NCBI GenBank assembly: GCA_019635315.1
Contig: JAHBZT010000002.1
Coordinates: 248,001 to 312,000, forward strand
Source: Rubrivivax sp.
Lineage (GTDB): Bacteria > Pseudomonadota > Gammaproteobacteria > Burkholderiales > Burkholderiaceae_C
DNA length: 64,000 nt
Direction: 5' to 3'
In this document: piece after piece, positions 49,310 to 58,418 of the stretch
Numbering within the stretch: the first letter of the stretch is position 1
Layout: each line of letters begins with the position of its first letter
Made by a program: the position numbers and the translations under genes
The notes under the pieces: generated by a model
Database searches by the model: none
What the model was told of the DNA's origin: nothing
The model's input: the letters and a program-made list of their open reading frames with translations, nothing else

Positions 49310-50098
49310 ATGGATCTGGGCATCGCAGGACGCTGGGCGCTGGTGTGCGCCGCGAGCAAGGGCTTGGGCAAGGGCTGCGCCGAGGCGCTGGTGCGCGAGG
49401 GGGTCAACGTCGTGATCACCGCGCGCGGCAACGACACGCTGCAGGCCACGGCGGCCGAACTGCGCGTGCTGAACCCGGCCGTGCAGGTGGTCGCGGTGGC
49501 CGGCGACATCACCACGGCCGAGGGCCGGGCCGCGGCGCTGGCTGCCTGCCCGCAGGTGGACATCCTGGTCAACAACGCCGGCGGCCCGCCCGCTGGCGAC
49601 TTCCGCGACTGGAACCGCGACACCTGGATCGCCGCGCTGGACGCCAACATGCTGACGCCGATCGAGCTGATCAAGGCGACGGTGGACGCGATGGCCGCGC
49701 GCGGCTTCGGCCGCGTCGTCAACATCACCTCCGCCGCGGTGAAGGCACCGTTCGAGGCGCTGGGACTGTCCAACGGCGCGCGCACCGGTCTCACCGGGTT
49801 CGTCGCCGGCCTGGCGCGGCAGCCGCTGCTGGCCAGCCGCAACGTGACGCTGAACAACCTGCTGCCGGGGCCCTTCGACACCGAACGGCTGCGCAGCAAT
49901 ACCGCGGCCGTCGCCCAGCGCGCCGGCAAGGGCTTCGATGCGATGTGGGAGCAGCGCCGTCAGTCCAACCCCAGCCGCCGCTTCGGCGACCCGGCCGAAT
50001 TCGGCGCCGCCTGCGCCTTCCTGTGCAGCGTGCACGCGGGCTACATCACCGGGCAGAACCTGCTGATGGACGGCGGGGCCTATCCGGGCACGTTCTGA
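49310..50098 (+). CDS. SDR-family oxidoreductase lacking the canonical active site
   Basis: Short-chain dehydrogenase fold of 262 residues. The cofactor loop is atypical: AASKGLGKGCAEAL in place of TGxxxGIG. NNAGGPP and the strand NITSAAVKAP follow, but the usual YxxxK is replaced by LSNGARTGLTG. These departures match the BKR-like SDR subgroup that lacks both a perfect NAD motif and the catalytic tetrad. Activity is uncertain. ATG 49310 has GAGGAG about 10 bases before it. Confidence 0.82.
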   Translation: MDLGIAGRWALVCAASKGLGKGCAEALVREGVNVVITARGNDTLQATAAELRVLNPAVQVVAVAGDITTAEGRAAALAACPQVDILVNNAGGPPAGDFRDWNRDTWIAALDANMLTPIELIKATVDAMAARGFGRVVNITSAAVKAPFEALGLSNGARTGLTGFVAGLARQPLLASRNVTLNNLLPGPFDTERLRSNTAAVAQRAGKGFDAMWEQRRQSNPSRRFGDPAEFGAACAFLCSVHAGYITGQNLLMDGGAYPGTF

Positions 50099-50301
50099 CG
50101 CCACGCCTGTCGACGCCCTTTACAGTCGGCGCCGCGGTGGCTGCCGCCGCTTGCCGCGGTAGGAGGGCAAGTCGTTGATGCGCGGGGTGTTTTCGTTGCA
50201 GGGGGGTGCTGCTCGCATGAATCTTGCGCGCCCTTGACAGTGGGGATGGTGGCCTGTTCACGGGGTGGCCGCGGCGCCGTCCCCGCAACGGGAGAATGTC
50301 G

Positions 50302-51108
50302 ATGCGTCACTGGCTTGCAGGTCTTTCCGTCGTCGCCGCCGCGACCACCGGCGCCGCGAACGCAGCGCCCGTCAACCTCAACACCTGGACCGCCGAGTCC
50401 TATCCGGCCGTGTCGGGCTTCAGCCCGGGCATCTGGACGGTGGCGCCGGACGGCAGCAGCGTGCTGCAGTCGGTCAACGGCCAGCCGACGCTGTTCTACA
50501 GCGACTTCAGCGCCCAGGGCACGACCGTCACCGGCAAGATCCGCGTCAACCAGGGCGCCGGCGACGACGACTTCATCGGCTTCGCGCTCGGCTTCAACCC
50601 GGGCGACTCGACGAATGGCGCCGCGAACTACCTGCTGATCGACTGGAAGCAGGTGTCGCAGAACTTCAACTTCGGCGCGCCGTCGACCTCGCCCGGGGGC
50701 GTGGCGCCGCGCGGCCTGGCCGTCTCGCGCGTGAGCGGCATTCCCGACGCCGACGAGTTCTGGCAGCACGCCAACCTGAATGGCACGCCGGCCGGCAGCG
50801 GGCTCGAGGAACTGGCGCGCGGCGCGACGCTGGCGGATGTCGGCTGGGTGGAAGGCCAGGAGTACGAATTCGCCTTCGAGTTCGGCCCCAACAACCTCGT
50901 CGTGCGTGTCGACGGCGTCGAGCAGTTCGACCTGGTCGGTGCCTTCGGCAACGGCCGCATGGCCTTCTACAACTTCTCGCAGGCCGGCGTGCGCTATTCG
51001 GCCTTCGAGGTCGACCCGGGCCCGTTCCCGACGCCGGCGCCCGGCACGCTGGCGCTGATCGGCGTCGCGCTGCTGGGTCTGCACCTGAGCCGTCGCCGGC
51101 GCGCCTGA
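50302..51108 (+). CDS. Secreted PEP-CTERM-type protein
   Basis: Function unknown. The 268-residue product has a signal peptide (1-22, LSVVAAATTGAANA) and a lectin-like beta body (WTVAPDGSSVLQ, LLIDWKQVSQNF, YEFAFEFGPNNLVVRVDG). The C-terminal tail PTPAPGTLALIGVALLGLHL then RRRRA is a sorting signal of the PEP-CTERM type. ATG 50302 was chosen for GGGAGA six bases upstream over ATG 50296. A TTGACA lies at 50234 without a good -10 partner, and only weak sigma-54-like sites were seen. Confidence 0.72.
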   Translation: MRHWLAGLSVVAAATTGAANAAPVNLNTWTAESYPAVSGFSPGIWTVAPDGSSVLQSVNGQPTLFYSDFSAQGTTVTGKIRVNQGAGDDDFIGFALGFNPGDSTNGAANYLLIDWKQVSQNFNFGAPSTSPGGVAPRGLAVSRVSGIPDADEFWQHANLNGTPAGSGLEELARGATLADVGWVEGQEYEFAFEFGPNNLVVRVDGVEQFDLVGAFGNGRMAFYNFSQAGVRYSAFEVDPGPFPTPAPGTLALIGVALLGLHLSRRRRA

Positions 51109-51163
51109 ACACGCCCGGCGATGGCGCGACCGACCCGGTCGGGCGCATGGCCGGCCGGGCCGT

Positions 51164-52006
51164 TCAGGGTTGCGGGGGTGTCTCTGTGTCTGCCGTGTCT
51201 GCGGCAGGCTCCGCGAGGCCTCCGCCACCGAAGCTGTCGTTGAAGGTGAAGATCAGCGACACGTAGAACACGGTCGAGAAGGCCAGCCCGGCCGGCACGC
51301 CGAGCACGCTGGCCAGTTGCGGCATGCCCAGCAGGCCGAAGATCAGCGCGGCGCTGACGCCGAAGAGCACGATGACCGCGGCCCAGGTCAGGAAATACAT
51401 GACGAAGGCGCCGCGGCAGCGCCAGACCGCCAGCGTGCTGGAGAACAGCGCCTGCGCGACCCCCTGTCCGGCCCAGTGCACGAGGGCCGGCGCATGCCAG
51501 AACGGGACCGTCAGCAGCGTGCCCAGCCCGATGCCGGTGACCAGCGCGTAGCTCACGCCGGGCTCCGACAGCAGGGCGTCGATCTCGGCCTGCGCCCCTT
51601 CGCCGCGCGCCATCAGTCGCTGCAGCCGGCCCCAGGCCGAGTCGGACATCGCGTCGGCCAGCATCAGGATCGCGATCGCCGCCAGGCCGTAGGCCACGCA
51701 CAGGATCAGCATCGCGCGCCGCTTCGCCGGGTCGCCCTTCAGCGGCTCCAGGAATTGCGCCGGGTGGATGGGCCCGTCGAGCAGTGCCGAGCGGCTGGCG
51801 ATCATGAAGCCCAGCGACAGCAGCGGCAGCGCCATCATCTGCACCACCGCGCCCAGCAGCGGCACCAGGCTGACCAGCAGCGCGGCGAACAGGAAGACGA
51901 TGAACAGCATCGTGAACAGCAACGGCTTCCTGGCATAGAGCCGGAAGCCGTCGCCGACCCAGCGCGCACCGCGCATCGGGCCCACCGATCGCAGGATCAG
52001 CGCCAT
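51164..52006 (-). CDS. BPSS1780 family membrane protein
   Basis: Function unknown. The 280-residue protein has about six membrane segments and the family opening GARWVGDGFRLYARKPLLFTML, followed by LPLLSLGFMIASRSALLDG. The extreme C-terminus is acidic and Thr/Pro-rich. It ends convergently with the PEP-CTERM gene and starts 4 bases after the thrB-type stop, so it is probably expressed with homoserine kinase, as often seen in Burkholderiales. Confidence 0.82.
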   Translation of the reverse strand: MALILRSVGPMRGARWVGDGFRLYARKPLLFTMLFIVFLFAALLVSLVPLLGAVVQMMALPLLSLGFMIASRSALLDGPIHPAQFLEPLKGDPAKRRAMLILCVAYGLAAIAILMLADAMSDSAWGRLQRLMARGEGAQAEIDALLSEPGVSYALVTGIGLGTLLTVPFWHAPALVHWAGQGVAQALFSSTLAVWRCRGAFVMYFLTWAAVIVLFGVSAALIFGLLGMPQLASVLGVPAGLAFSTVFYVSLIFTFNDSFGGGGLAEPAADTADTETPPQP

Positions 52007-52010
52007 CGCG

Positions 52011-53000
52011 TCAGGACTCCGCGCCGCCGGGCAAGGCGATCGGGTGCCAGGGCTCGGCGATGCGCCGGCGCAGCACGCGCTCGAAGTGCGTGGGGTCCTT
52101 GGGCTGCAGCAGCGCGGCGTCGCGCGGCAGGTGCCAGTCCCACAGCCGGCTGATCCAGAAGCGCAGCGCCGCGGCGCGCAGCAGCGCCGGCATCAGCCGC
52201 ACCTCGCCATGGTCCAGCGGACGCACCGCCTGGTAGGCAGCGACGAAGGCCGTCGCGCGCAGTTCGTCCAGCACGCCGGTGTCGAGGTCGCAGCACCAGT
52301 CGTTCAGGCACACCGCGAGGTCGAAGCCCCAGGTGTCGGTGCCGGCGAAATAGAAGTCGAAGAAGCCGCACAGCCGGTCCGGGCCGGCGGTGTCGTCGAA
52401 CATCACGTTGTCACGGAACAGGTCGGCGTGGATGGGCCCGCGCGGCAGCGCGCGCCCGGCGGCGGAGTCCGCCAGCTGCTGCTGGAAGGCCAGTTCGTCC
52501 TGCAGCAGCGCCGCCTGCGCCGGCGCCAGGTGCGGCAGCACGACCGGGACCGTCTCGGCCCACCAGGCCAGGCCCCGCAGGTGCGACTGCGCCAGCGGAA
52601 AGTCGGCGCCGGCCAGGTGCATGCGCGCCAGCATCTCGCCGACCTGCCGGCAGTGGTCGGCATCCGGCAGCAGCCGGTGGCTGCCCGGCAGCCGCGTGAC
52701 CACGGCGGCCGGCTTGCCCGCCACCTGGTGCAGCAGGCGGCCATCCGGCGCCGGCTGCGGCGCCGGCACCGGGATGCCGCGCTCGGCCAGGTGCTGCATC
52801 AGCCGCAGGTAGTAGGGCAGCTGCTCGGGCCCCAGGCGCTCGAACAGCGTCAGCACCCACTGGCCGCGCGCGGTGGTGGCGTAGTAGTTGGTGTTCTCGA
52901 TGCCCGAGCGGATGCCCTGCAGGTCGGTCAGCGCACCCAGCCCGAGGCGCTGCAGCAGGGCGTCGGCTTCGGCGAAGGGGACTTCGGTGTAGACCGCCAT
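52011..53000 (-). CDS. thrB: Homoserine kinase, aminoglycoside-phosphotransferase type
   Basis: ATP-dependent homoserine kinase of threonine synthesis, 329 residues, APH fold (ThrB type II, unrelated to GHMP ThrB). Key features: MAVYTEVPFAEADALL start, SGIENTNYYATT glycine loop (about 32-43), the catalytic loop HADLFRDNVMFDD (His191, Asp193, Asn198), and DFYFAGTDTWGFDLAVCLND for magnesium binding. It lies 11 bases behind the DUF2782 gene, in the usual order for this lineage. Confidence 0.93.
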   Translation of the reverse strand: MAVYTEVPFAEADALLQRLGLGALTDLQGIRSGIENTNYYATTARGQWVLTLFERLGPEQLPYYLRLMQHLAERGIPVPAPQPAPDGRLLHQVAGKPAAVVTRLPGSHRLLPDADHCRQVGEMLARMHLAGADFPLAQSHLRGLAWWAETVPVVLPHLAPAQAALLQDELAFQQQLADSAAGRALPRGPIHADLFRDNVMFDDTAGPDRLCGFFDFYFAGTDTWGFDLAVCLNDWCCDLDTGVLDELRATAFVAAYQAVRPLDHGEVRLMPALLRAAALRFWISRLWDWHLPRDAALLQPKDPTHFERVLRRRIAEPWHPIALPGGAES

Positions 53001-53011
53001 CGTGCGGCGAT

Positions 53012-53368
53012 CTAGAAGCCGAAGACCGACCAGGCGCGCTGGCCGGCCGCGCCGCGGTCCTGCGACGTGTCGCGGCCGCCGCGGCCGACGAGGATCTCGT
53101 ATTCGCGCGCGTTGCCGACCTTGCTCTGCACCGTGATGCGCTGCGCGGCGCCGCGCAGGCGGGTTTCCTCGATGCGCACGCCGTCGTCCTCGATCACCGT
53201 GACGCGGGCCACGGCCTCGGTGCGGCGCAACGCTGCCGCGGCCGGCCCGGGCGCCGTCACCTGCGGGGCGGGCGGGGTCAGCGGGGCGGGCGCGGCCGTC
53301 TGCGCGCCGGCGCCTGCCGCCAGCAGCCAGCACGCGAGCGCCGCGGCAGGACGAATCATCGAGCACAT
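53012..53368 (-). CDS. DUF2782 family exported protein
   Basis: Function unknown. The 118-residue product has a signal peptide (about 1-24, AAALACWLLAAGAGAQ) and the DUF2782 core TVIEDDGVRIEETRLRGAAQRITVQSK region. An extra Arg/Gly-rich tail of about 25 residues ends WSVFGF. ATG 53368 is chosen because TAGAAT lies 7 bases upstream on the minus strand, pointing to a leaderless start; ATG 53359 is possible. It is divergent from polA with 40 bases between starts. Confidence 0.75.
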   Translation of the reverse strand: MCSMIRPAAALACWLLAAGAGAQTAAPAPLTPPAPQVTAPGPAAAALRRTEAVARVTVIEDDGVRIEETRLRGAAQRITVQSKVGNAREYEILVGRGGRDTSQDRGAAGQRAWSVFGF

Positions 53369-53375
53369 GCCAGGG

Positions 53376-53381
53376 ATTCTA
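53376..53381 (-). promoter_or_regulatory. Putative -10 element of the DUF2782-thrB operon
   Basis: TAGAAT on the minus strand, 5 of 6 to consensus, ends 7 bases before ATG 53368. Confidence 0.5.
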
Positions 53382-53396
53382 CGCACCCGGCCAAGC

Positions 53397-53402
53397 CACA
53401 AT
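53397..53402 (+). promoter_or_regulatory. Putative -10 element of polA
   Basis: CACAAT ends 6 bases before the polA ATG. The 40-base gap between divergent start codons must hold both promoters. Confidence 0.4.
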
Positions 53403-53408
53403 CGCCGC

Positions 53409-56192
53409 ATGAGCGTACCGAACGACGACAAGATCATGCTGCTGGTCGACGGCAGCAGCTACCTGTACCGCGCCTACCACGCGATGCCCGACCTGCGCGC
53501 GCCGGACGGCTTCCCGACCGGCGCGGTGCACGGCTTCATCGCGATGATGAAGCGGCTGCGCGATCAGTTTCCGGCCGCGCATGCGGCCTGCGTGTTCGAC
53601 GCCAAGGGCCCGACCTTCCGCGACGAGTGGTACCCCGAGTACAAGGCGCACCGGCCGCCGATGCCCGAGCCGCTGGTGCAGCAGATCGAGCCCATCCACG
53701 AGGCCGTGCGCCTGCTCGGCTGGCCGGTGCTGGAGGTGCCGGGCATCGAGGCCGACGACGCCATCGGCACGCTGGCGCGGGTGGCGTCCGAGAGCGGCCA
53801 CCGCGTCGTCATCTCCACCGGCGACAAGGACCTGGCGCAGCTGGTGGGCGAACGCGTGACGCTGATCAATACGATGAGCAACGAGCGCCTGGACACCGAA
53901 GGCGTCAAGGCCAAGTTCGGCGTGCCGCCGGAACGCATCGTCGACTACCTGACGCTGATCGGCGACGCGGTGGACAACGTGCCCGGCGTCGACAAGGTGG
54001 GACCGAAGACGGCGGCGAAGTGGATCGCCGAGTACGGCTCGCTGGACGGCGTCGTTGCCGCGGCCGATGCGATCAAGGGCGCGGCGGGCGAGAACCTGCG
54101 CCGTGCGCTGGACTGGCTGCCCACCGGCCGCAGGCTGATCACCGTGGTCACCGACTGCGACCTTGCCGGCCACGTGCCCGGCTGGCCGGGGCTGGACGCG
54201 CTGGCGCTGCGCGAGATCGACCGCGAGGCGCTGCTGGCCTTCTTCCAGCGCTACGGCTTCCGCGCCTGGCGCAAGGAGCTGGAAAGTGCGCTCGGCGTGG
54301 CGGTGCCCGGTGCGGCGCTGGCGCCGGCCGCCGGCGCTGCGGCGGCCGAAGGCGACGACCCGCCGGCCGCCGCGGGCCCGCCGCTGGCCCGCGACTACGA
54401 AACCGTCACGACCTGGGAACGGCTGGACGACTGGCTGCAGCGCCTGCGTGCCGCCGCGCTGGTGGCGCTGGACACCGAGACCGACAGCCTGGACCCGATG
54501 CGCGCGCGCATCGTCGGCATCAGCTTCGCCGTCGAGCCGGGGCGCGCGGCCTACGTGCCGCTGGCGCACAGCTATGCCGACGTGCCGCCGCAGCTGCCGC
54601 TGGACGAGGTGCTGGCGAAGTTGAAACCCTGGCTCGAGGACGTCGGCGCCGCCAAGGTCGGCCAGAACCTGAAGTACGACCAGCATGTGCTGGCCAACCA
54701 TGGCATCGCGCTCGCCGGCGTGGTGCACGACACCATGCTCGAGAGCTACGTGCTGGAGGCCCACCGCACGCACAGCCTGGAGGCGCTGGCCGAGCGCCAC
54801 CTCAACCGCAAGGGCCTGAGCTACGAGGACGTCTGCGGCAAGGGGGCCAACCAGATCCCGTTCGCGCAGGTCGAGCTCTCCCGCGCCACCGAATACAGCG
54901 GCGAGGACAGCGAGATGACGCTGCACGTGCACCAGGCCCTGTGGCCGCGCGTGCAGGCCGACGACAAGCTGCGCTTCGTCTACGAGCAGATCGAGATGCC
55001 GACCGCGCGCGTGCTGGCGCGCATCGAGCGCCACGGCGTGCTGATCGACGCCGCGCTGCTGGCGCGCCAGAGCCAGGAACTGGCCGAGCGCATGGTGGCG
55101 CTGGAGCAGGAGGCCTATGCCATCGCCGGCCAGCCCTTCAACCTGGGCAGCCCGAAGCAGATCGGCGAGATCCTGTTCGGCAAGCTCGCGCTGCCGGTCA
55201 AGAAGAAGACGGCCAGCGGCGCGCCCAGCACCGACGAGGAGGTGCTGCAGGAGCTGGCCGCCGACTACCCGCTGCCGGCACGCATCCTGGAGCACCGCGG
55301 GCTGGCCAAGCTGAAGGGCACCTATACCGACAAGCTGCCGCTGATGATCCACCCCGCCACCGGCCGCGTGCACACCAACTATGCGCAGGCGGTGGCGGTG
55401 ACCGGGCGGCTGGCCAGCAACGACCCCAACCTGCAGAACATCCCCATCCGCACGCCCGAGGGCCGGCGCATCCGCGAGGCCTTCGTCGCGCCGCCCGGGC
55501 ACCAGCTGATGAGCGCGGACTACTCGCAGATCGAGCTGCGCATCATGGCCCACATCAGCGAGGACCCGGGCCTGCTGCGCGCCTTCGCCGAGGGCCTGGA
55601 CGTGCACCGCGCCACCGCCAGCGAGGTCTTCGGCGTGCCGCTCGAGCAGGTCAGCAGCGAGCAGCGGCGCTATGCCAAGGTCATCAACTTCGGCCTCATC
55701 TACGGCATGGGCGCCTTCGGGCTGGCCAGCAACCTGGGCATCGAGCAGAAGGCGGCCAAGGACTACATCGAGCGCTATTTCGCGCGCTTCGCCGGCGTCA
55801 AGCGCTACATGGACGAGACCCGCGTGCAGGCCAAGGAGCGCGGCTATGTCGAGACCGTCTTCGGCCGTCGCCTGTGGCTGCCGGAGATCAACAGCGGCAA
55901 CGGCCCGCGCCGCGCCGGCGCCGAGCGCCAGGCCATCAATGCGCCGATGCAGGGCACGGCGGCCGACCTGATCAAGCTGGCGATGATCGCGGTGCAGCGC
56001 GCGCTGGACGACGAAGGCCGCGCGACGCGCATGATCATGCAGGTGCACGACGAGCTGGTGCTCGAGGTGCCCGAAGCCGAACTGGCCTGGGCGCGCGAGG
56101 CCATCCCGCGCCTGATGGCCGGCGTGGCCCAGCTCAAGGTGCCGCTGCTGGCCGAGGTCGGCGTGGGGCCGAACTGGGACGAGGCGCACTAG
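53409..56192 (+). CDS. polA: DNA polymerase I
   Basis: Repair and Okazaki-fragment polymerase of 927 residues. The N-terminal 5'-3' exonuclease domain (about 1-300) starts LLVDGSSYLYRAYHAM. The proofreading 3'-5' exonuclease domain (about 335-525) keeps the metal-binding ALDTETDSLD (Asp near 354) and VGQNLKYDQHVL, so it should be active. The polymerase domain has SADYSQIELRIM (Asp near 704) and the second catalytic site MQVHDELVLEV (near 880). No Shine-Dalgarno; CACAAT lies 6 bases before ATG. Repeat copy 3 follows directly. Confidence 0.97.
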   Translation: MSVPNDDKIMLLVDGSSYLYRAYHAMPDLRAPDGFPTGAVHGFIAMMKRLRDQFPAAHAACVFDAKGPTFRDEWYPEYKAHRPPMPEPLVQQIEPIHEAVRLLGWPVLEVPGIEADDAIGTLARVASESGHRVVISTGDKDLAQLVGERVTLINTMSNERLDTEGVKAKFGVPPERIVDYLTLIGDAVDNVPGVDKVGPKTAAKWIAEYGSLDGVVAAADAIKGAAGENLRRALDWLPTGRRLITVVTDCDLAGHVPGWPGLDALALREIDREALLAFFQRYGFRAWRKELESALGVAVPGAALAPAAGAAAAEGDDPPAAAGPPLARDYETVTTWERLDDWLQRLRAAALVALDTETDSLDPMRARIVGISFAVEPGRAAYVPLAHSYADVPPQLPLDEVLAKLKPWLEDVGAAKVGQNLKYDQHVLANHGIALAGVVHDTMLESYVLEAHRTHSLEALAERHLNRKGLSYEDVCGKGANQIPFAQVELSRATEYSGEDSEMTLHVHQALWPRVQADDKLRFVYEQIEMPTARVLARIERHGVLIDAALLARQSQELAERMVALEQEAYAIAGQPFNLGSPKQIGEILFGKLALPVKKKTASGAPSTDEEVLQELAADYPLPARILEHRGLAKLKGTYTDKLPLMIHPATGRVHTNYAQAVAVTGRLASNDPNLQNIPIRTPEGRRIREAFVAPPGHQLMSADYSQIELRIMAHISEDPGLLRAFAEGLDVHRATASEVFGVPLEQVSSEQRRYAKVINFGLIYGMGAFGLASNLGIEQKAAKDYIERYFARFAGVKRYMDETRVQAKERGYVETVFGRRLWLPEINSGNGPRRAGAERQAINAPMQGTAADLIKLAMIAVQRALDDEGRATRMIMQVHDELVLEVPEAELAWAREAIPRLMAGVAQLKVPLLAEVGVGPNWDEAH

Positions 56193-56197
56193 ATGGA

Positions 56198-56280
56198 GCC
56201 CCCACGCTCCCTCCAGGTCGCTGCCCCCCGAGGGGGCGTCGGCTGCGGACCGGCGAAGCCGGATCCGCGCCGAACCTTGG
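56198..56280 (+). repeat. Dispersed palindromic intergenic repeat, copy 3 (behind polA)
   Basis: Begins 6 bases after the polA stop. It shares GCCCCCACGCTCCCT, the palindromic core CCCCCCGAGGGGGC and GCGGACCGGCGAAGCCGGAT with copy 1 at 11963, differing at scattered positions. The 148-base spacer contains nothing else I recognise. Confidence 0.75.
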
Positions 56281-56339
56281 CTTGGTCGGGTGCTTGCGGC
56301 CGCGACTGCGGACGGTAGAACGGCGAGGGCGTTCCAGGC

Positions 56340-57452
56340 ATGTTGAAGTCCCTCGGGTCGATGGCCGAAGGCCTGCGCCTGGAGCGCATGCGGGCGTCCA
56401 GGCTGTGGGCCGGCAATGGCTTCCGCAACCTGGCGCCGATCCGCCCCGGGCTGCGCGACCCGGCGGCGAAGTTCCCGACGCTGGCCGACTTCCTGTGCGG
56501 CGGCACGCGCCGCGTGCCCACCGGCCCGCTGCCGGCGGTCGATCCGCGCGAGGGCTGGCGCAAGCCGGCGGGCAGCGGCCTGCGCGCGACCTGGCTGGGG
56601 CACAGCACGGTGCTGCTGGAGATCGACGGCGTGCGGCTGCTGACCGACCCGGTCTGGGGCGCGCGCGCCTCGCCGTCGCAACTGGCCGGGCCCAGGCGCT
56701 TCCAGCCGGTGCCGGTGGCGCTGAAGGCGCTGCCGCCCATCGACGCAGTGCTGGTCTCGCACGACCACTACGACCACCTGTGCCACCCCACCGTCCGTGC
56801 CCTGGCGAAGACCGCGGTGCCTTTCGTCGCCAGCCTGGGCGTCGGCGCGCACCTGCAGGGCTGGGGCGTCGCGCCCGAACGCATCGTCGAGCTGGACTGG
56901 TGGGAGAGCCACCGCCTGCCCGGCACCGAGGTCGAGGTCACCGCGGCGCCATCGCAGCATTTCTCCGGCCGCGGCATGAAGGACCGCAATGCGACGCTGT
57001 GGTCGTCGCTGGTCATCCGTTCACCGCGCCACCGCGTCTTCTTCAGCGGCGACACCGGCCTGACCGACCAGTATGCCGAGATCCGCCGGCGGCTCGGGCC
57101 CTTCGACCTCGTGATGCTGGAGGTGGGCGCCTTCCACCCGGCCTGGGGCGACATCCACCTCGGCCCGGCGAATGCGCTCGAGGCGCTGCGCCTGCTGGGC
57201 GGCGGTGCCTTCCTGCCGGTGCACTGGGGCACCTTCAGCCTGGCCATGCACGCCTGGGACGAACCGGCCGAGACGCTGCTGGCGCTGGCGCCCAGGCAGG
57301 GCGTGCAGCTGGTGATGCCGCAGTTGGGGCAGCCGGTGGAGCCCGCGCAGGTGGACCAGGTCGTGCCCTGGTGGCGGGCGGTGGACCACGGCGACGCGGC
57401 GCCGGCGGTGCCGATGACCTGGCCGAAGGCCGCGGCCTGGCCGCTGGACTGA
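56340..57452 (+). CDS. MBL-fold metallo-hydrolase, NAPE-PLD/UlaG-like
   Basis: Zinc-dependent metallo-beta-lactamase-fold enzyme, 370 residues. The metal motif is SHDHYDHL (HxHxDH), preceded by TWLGHSTVLLEIDGVRLLTDPVWG, typical of the N-acyl-phosphatidylethanolamine phospholipase-like branch. Further ligands are in FFSGDTGLTDQY and LPVHWGTFSLAMH. There is no signal peptide. Many bacterial members are annotated as L-ascorbate-6-phosphate lactonase-like; the substrate is not known here. It follows repeat copy 3. Confidence 0.85.
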   Translation: MLKSLGSMAEGLRLERMRASRLWAGNGFRNLAPIRPGLRDPAAKFPTLADFLCGGTRRVPTGPLPAVDPREGWRKPAGSGLRATWLGHSTVLLEIDGVRLLTDPVWGARASPSQLAGPRRFQPVPVALKALPPIDAVLVSHDHYDHLCHPTVRALAKTAVPFVASLGVGAHLQGWGVAPERIVELDWWESHRLPGTEVEVTAAPSQHFSGRGMKDRNATLWSSLVIRSPRHRVFFSGDTGLTDQYAEIRRRLGPFDLVMLEVGAFHPAWGDIHLGPANALEALRLLGGGAFLPVHWGTFSLAMHAWDEPAETLLALAPRQGVQLVMPQLGQPVEPAQVDQVVPWWRAVDHGDAAPAVPMTWPKAAAWPLD

Positions 57453-57540
57453 GCGAAACGCTGTCGAAAGCGCGCCGCCTCGTTCGTCGTGCAGGGTGCG
57501 GGCCGCCGGGGCGGCCCGCCGCAACCCGAGGAGCCTCGCG

Positions 57541-57900
57541 ATGTATGTGGACGGATTCGTGATCCCGGTGCCGGCCGACCAGGCCGCGGCCTACCGGCGC
57601 CTGGCGCGCACGGCCGGCAAGGTCTGGCGCGAACATGGCGCGCTGGCGGTGATGGAGTGCCGCGCCGACGACGTCAAGCCCGGCAAGTGGACCTCGTTCC
57701 CGCAGGCCGTCAAGCTGAAGGACGGCGAGGAGGTCTGGTTCTCCTGGATCGTCTACAGGTCGCGCCGCCAGCGCGATGCGATCAATGCCGCGGTCATGAA
57801 GGACCCGCGCATGGTCAGGCTGATGGACCCGGCGAAGCCCATGCCCTTCGACGCCAGGCGCATGTTCTGGGGCGGCTTCAAGCCCGAGGTGCGGCTGTGA
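57541..57900 (+). CDS. DUF1428 family protein
   Basis: Small dimeric alpha-beta (ferredoxin-like) protein of unknown function, 119 residues. The family start MYVDGFVIPVP and the segment CRADDVKPGKWTSFPQAVKLK are present, with the end MFWGGFKPEV. ATG 57541 follows GAGGAG at 7-8 bases. Its stop overlaps the VOC gene by four bases (GTGA). Confidence 0.85.
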   Translation: MYVDGFVIPVPADQAAAYRRLARTAGKVWREHGALAVMECRADDVKPGKWTSFPQAVKLKDGEEVWFSWIVYRSRRQRDAINAAVMKDPRMVRLMDPAKPMPFDARRMFWGGFKPEVRL

Positions 57901-58391
57901 ACGCGCCCGCCGCCGCCGCGCCGCACGACATCACGCCCTGCCTGTGGTTCGACACCCAGGCCGAGGAGGCGGTGACGACCTGGTGCCGCATCTTCGCCGG
58001 CTCGCGCATCACCAGGCGCACAGCCTGGCCGCCGGGTTCGCCGCGCGCCGGGCAGGCGCTGCTGGTCGAGTTCGAGCTCGAGGGCCGGCGCTTCACCGCG
58101 CTCAACGGCGGGCCGCACTACCGGCACTCGCCGGCATTCTCGCTGGCCGTGCACTGCGACGACCAGGCCGAGACCGACCGCGTCTGGGACGCGCTGCTCG
58201 AGGGCGGCACGCCGCAGCAGTGCGGCTGGCTGACCGACCGCTTCGGCGTCTCGTGGCAGGTCGTGCCGCGGCCCTTGCTGGCGCTGATGGGCGATCCCGA
58301 CCCGGGGCGCGCGCAGCGCGCGACGGCCGCGATGATGCAGATGGTCAAGATCGACATCGCGGCACTGCAGCGGGTGGCCGACGGCGGCTGA
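57897..58391 (+). CDS. VOC-family protein, PhnB/3-demethylubiquinone methyltransferase-like
   Basis: Vicinal-oxygen-chelate fold protein of 164 residues, of the PhnB/3-dmu-9_3-mt family. Family features are ITPCLWFDTQAEEAVTTWCRIF, ALNGGPHYRHSPAFSLAVHCDDQAE and GWLTDRFGVSWQVVPR. Members are generally not methyltransferases despite the name. GTG 57897 overlaps the DUF1428 stop, so both are probably translated together. The catalytic role is unknown. Confidence 0.82.
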   Translation: MNAPAAAAPHDITPCLWFDTQAEEAVTTWCRIFAGSRITRRTAWPPGSPRAGQALLVEFELEGRRFTALNGGPHYRHSPAFSLAVHCDDQAETDRVWDALLEGGTPQQCGWLTDRFGVSWQVVPRPLLALMGDPDPGRAQRATAAMMQMVKIDIAALQRVADGG

Positions 58392-58418
58392 GTGCCGGCC
58401 GTCCGCCTGCCGGGCCGC

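Noticed and set aside
50234-50262. Sigma-70 promoter TTGACA before the third PEP-CTERM gene
   Set aside because: The hexamer 17 bases downstream (TTCACG) is a poor -10, so I did not list it. Two nearby sigma-54-like candidates (50186-50199 and about 50212-50227) are also weak.
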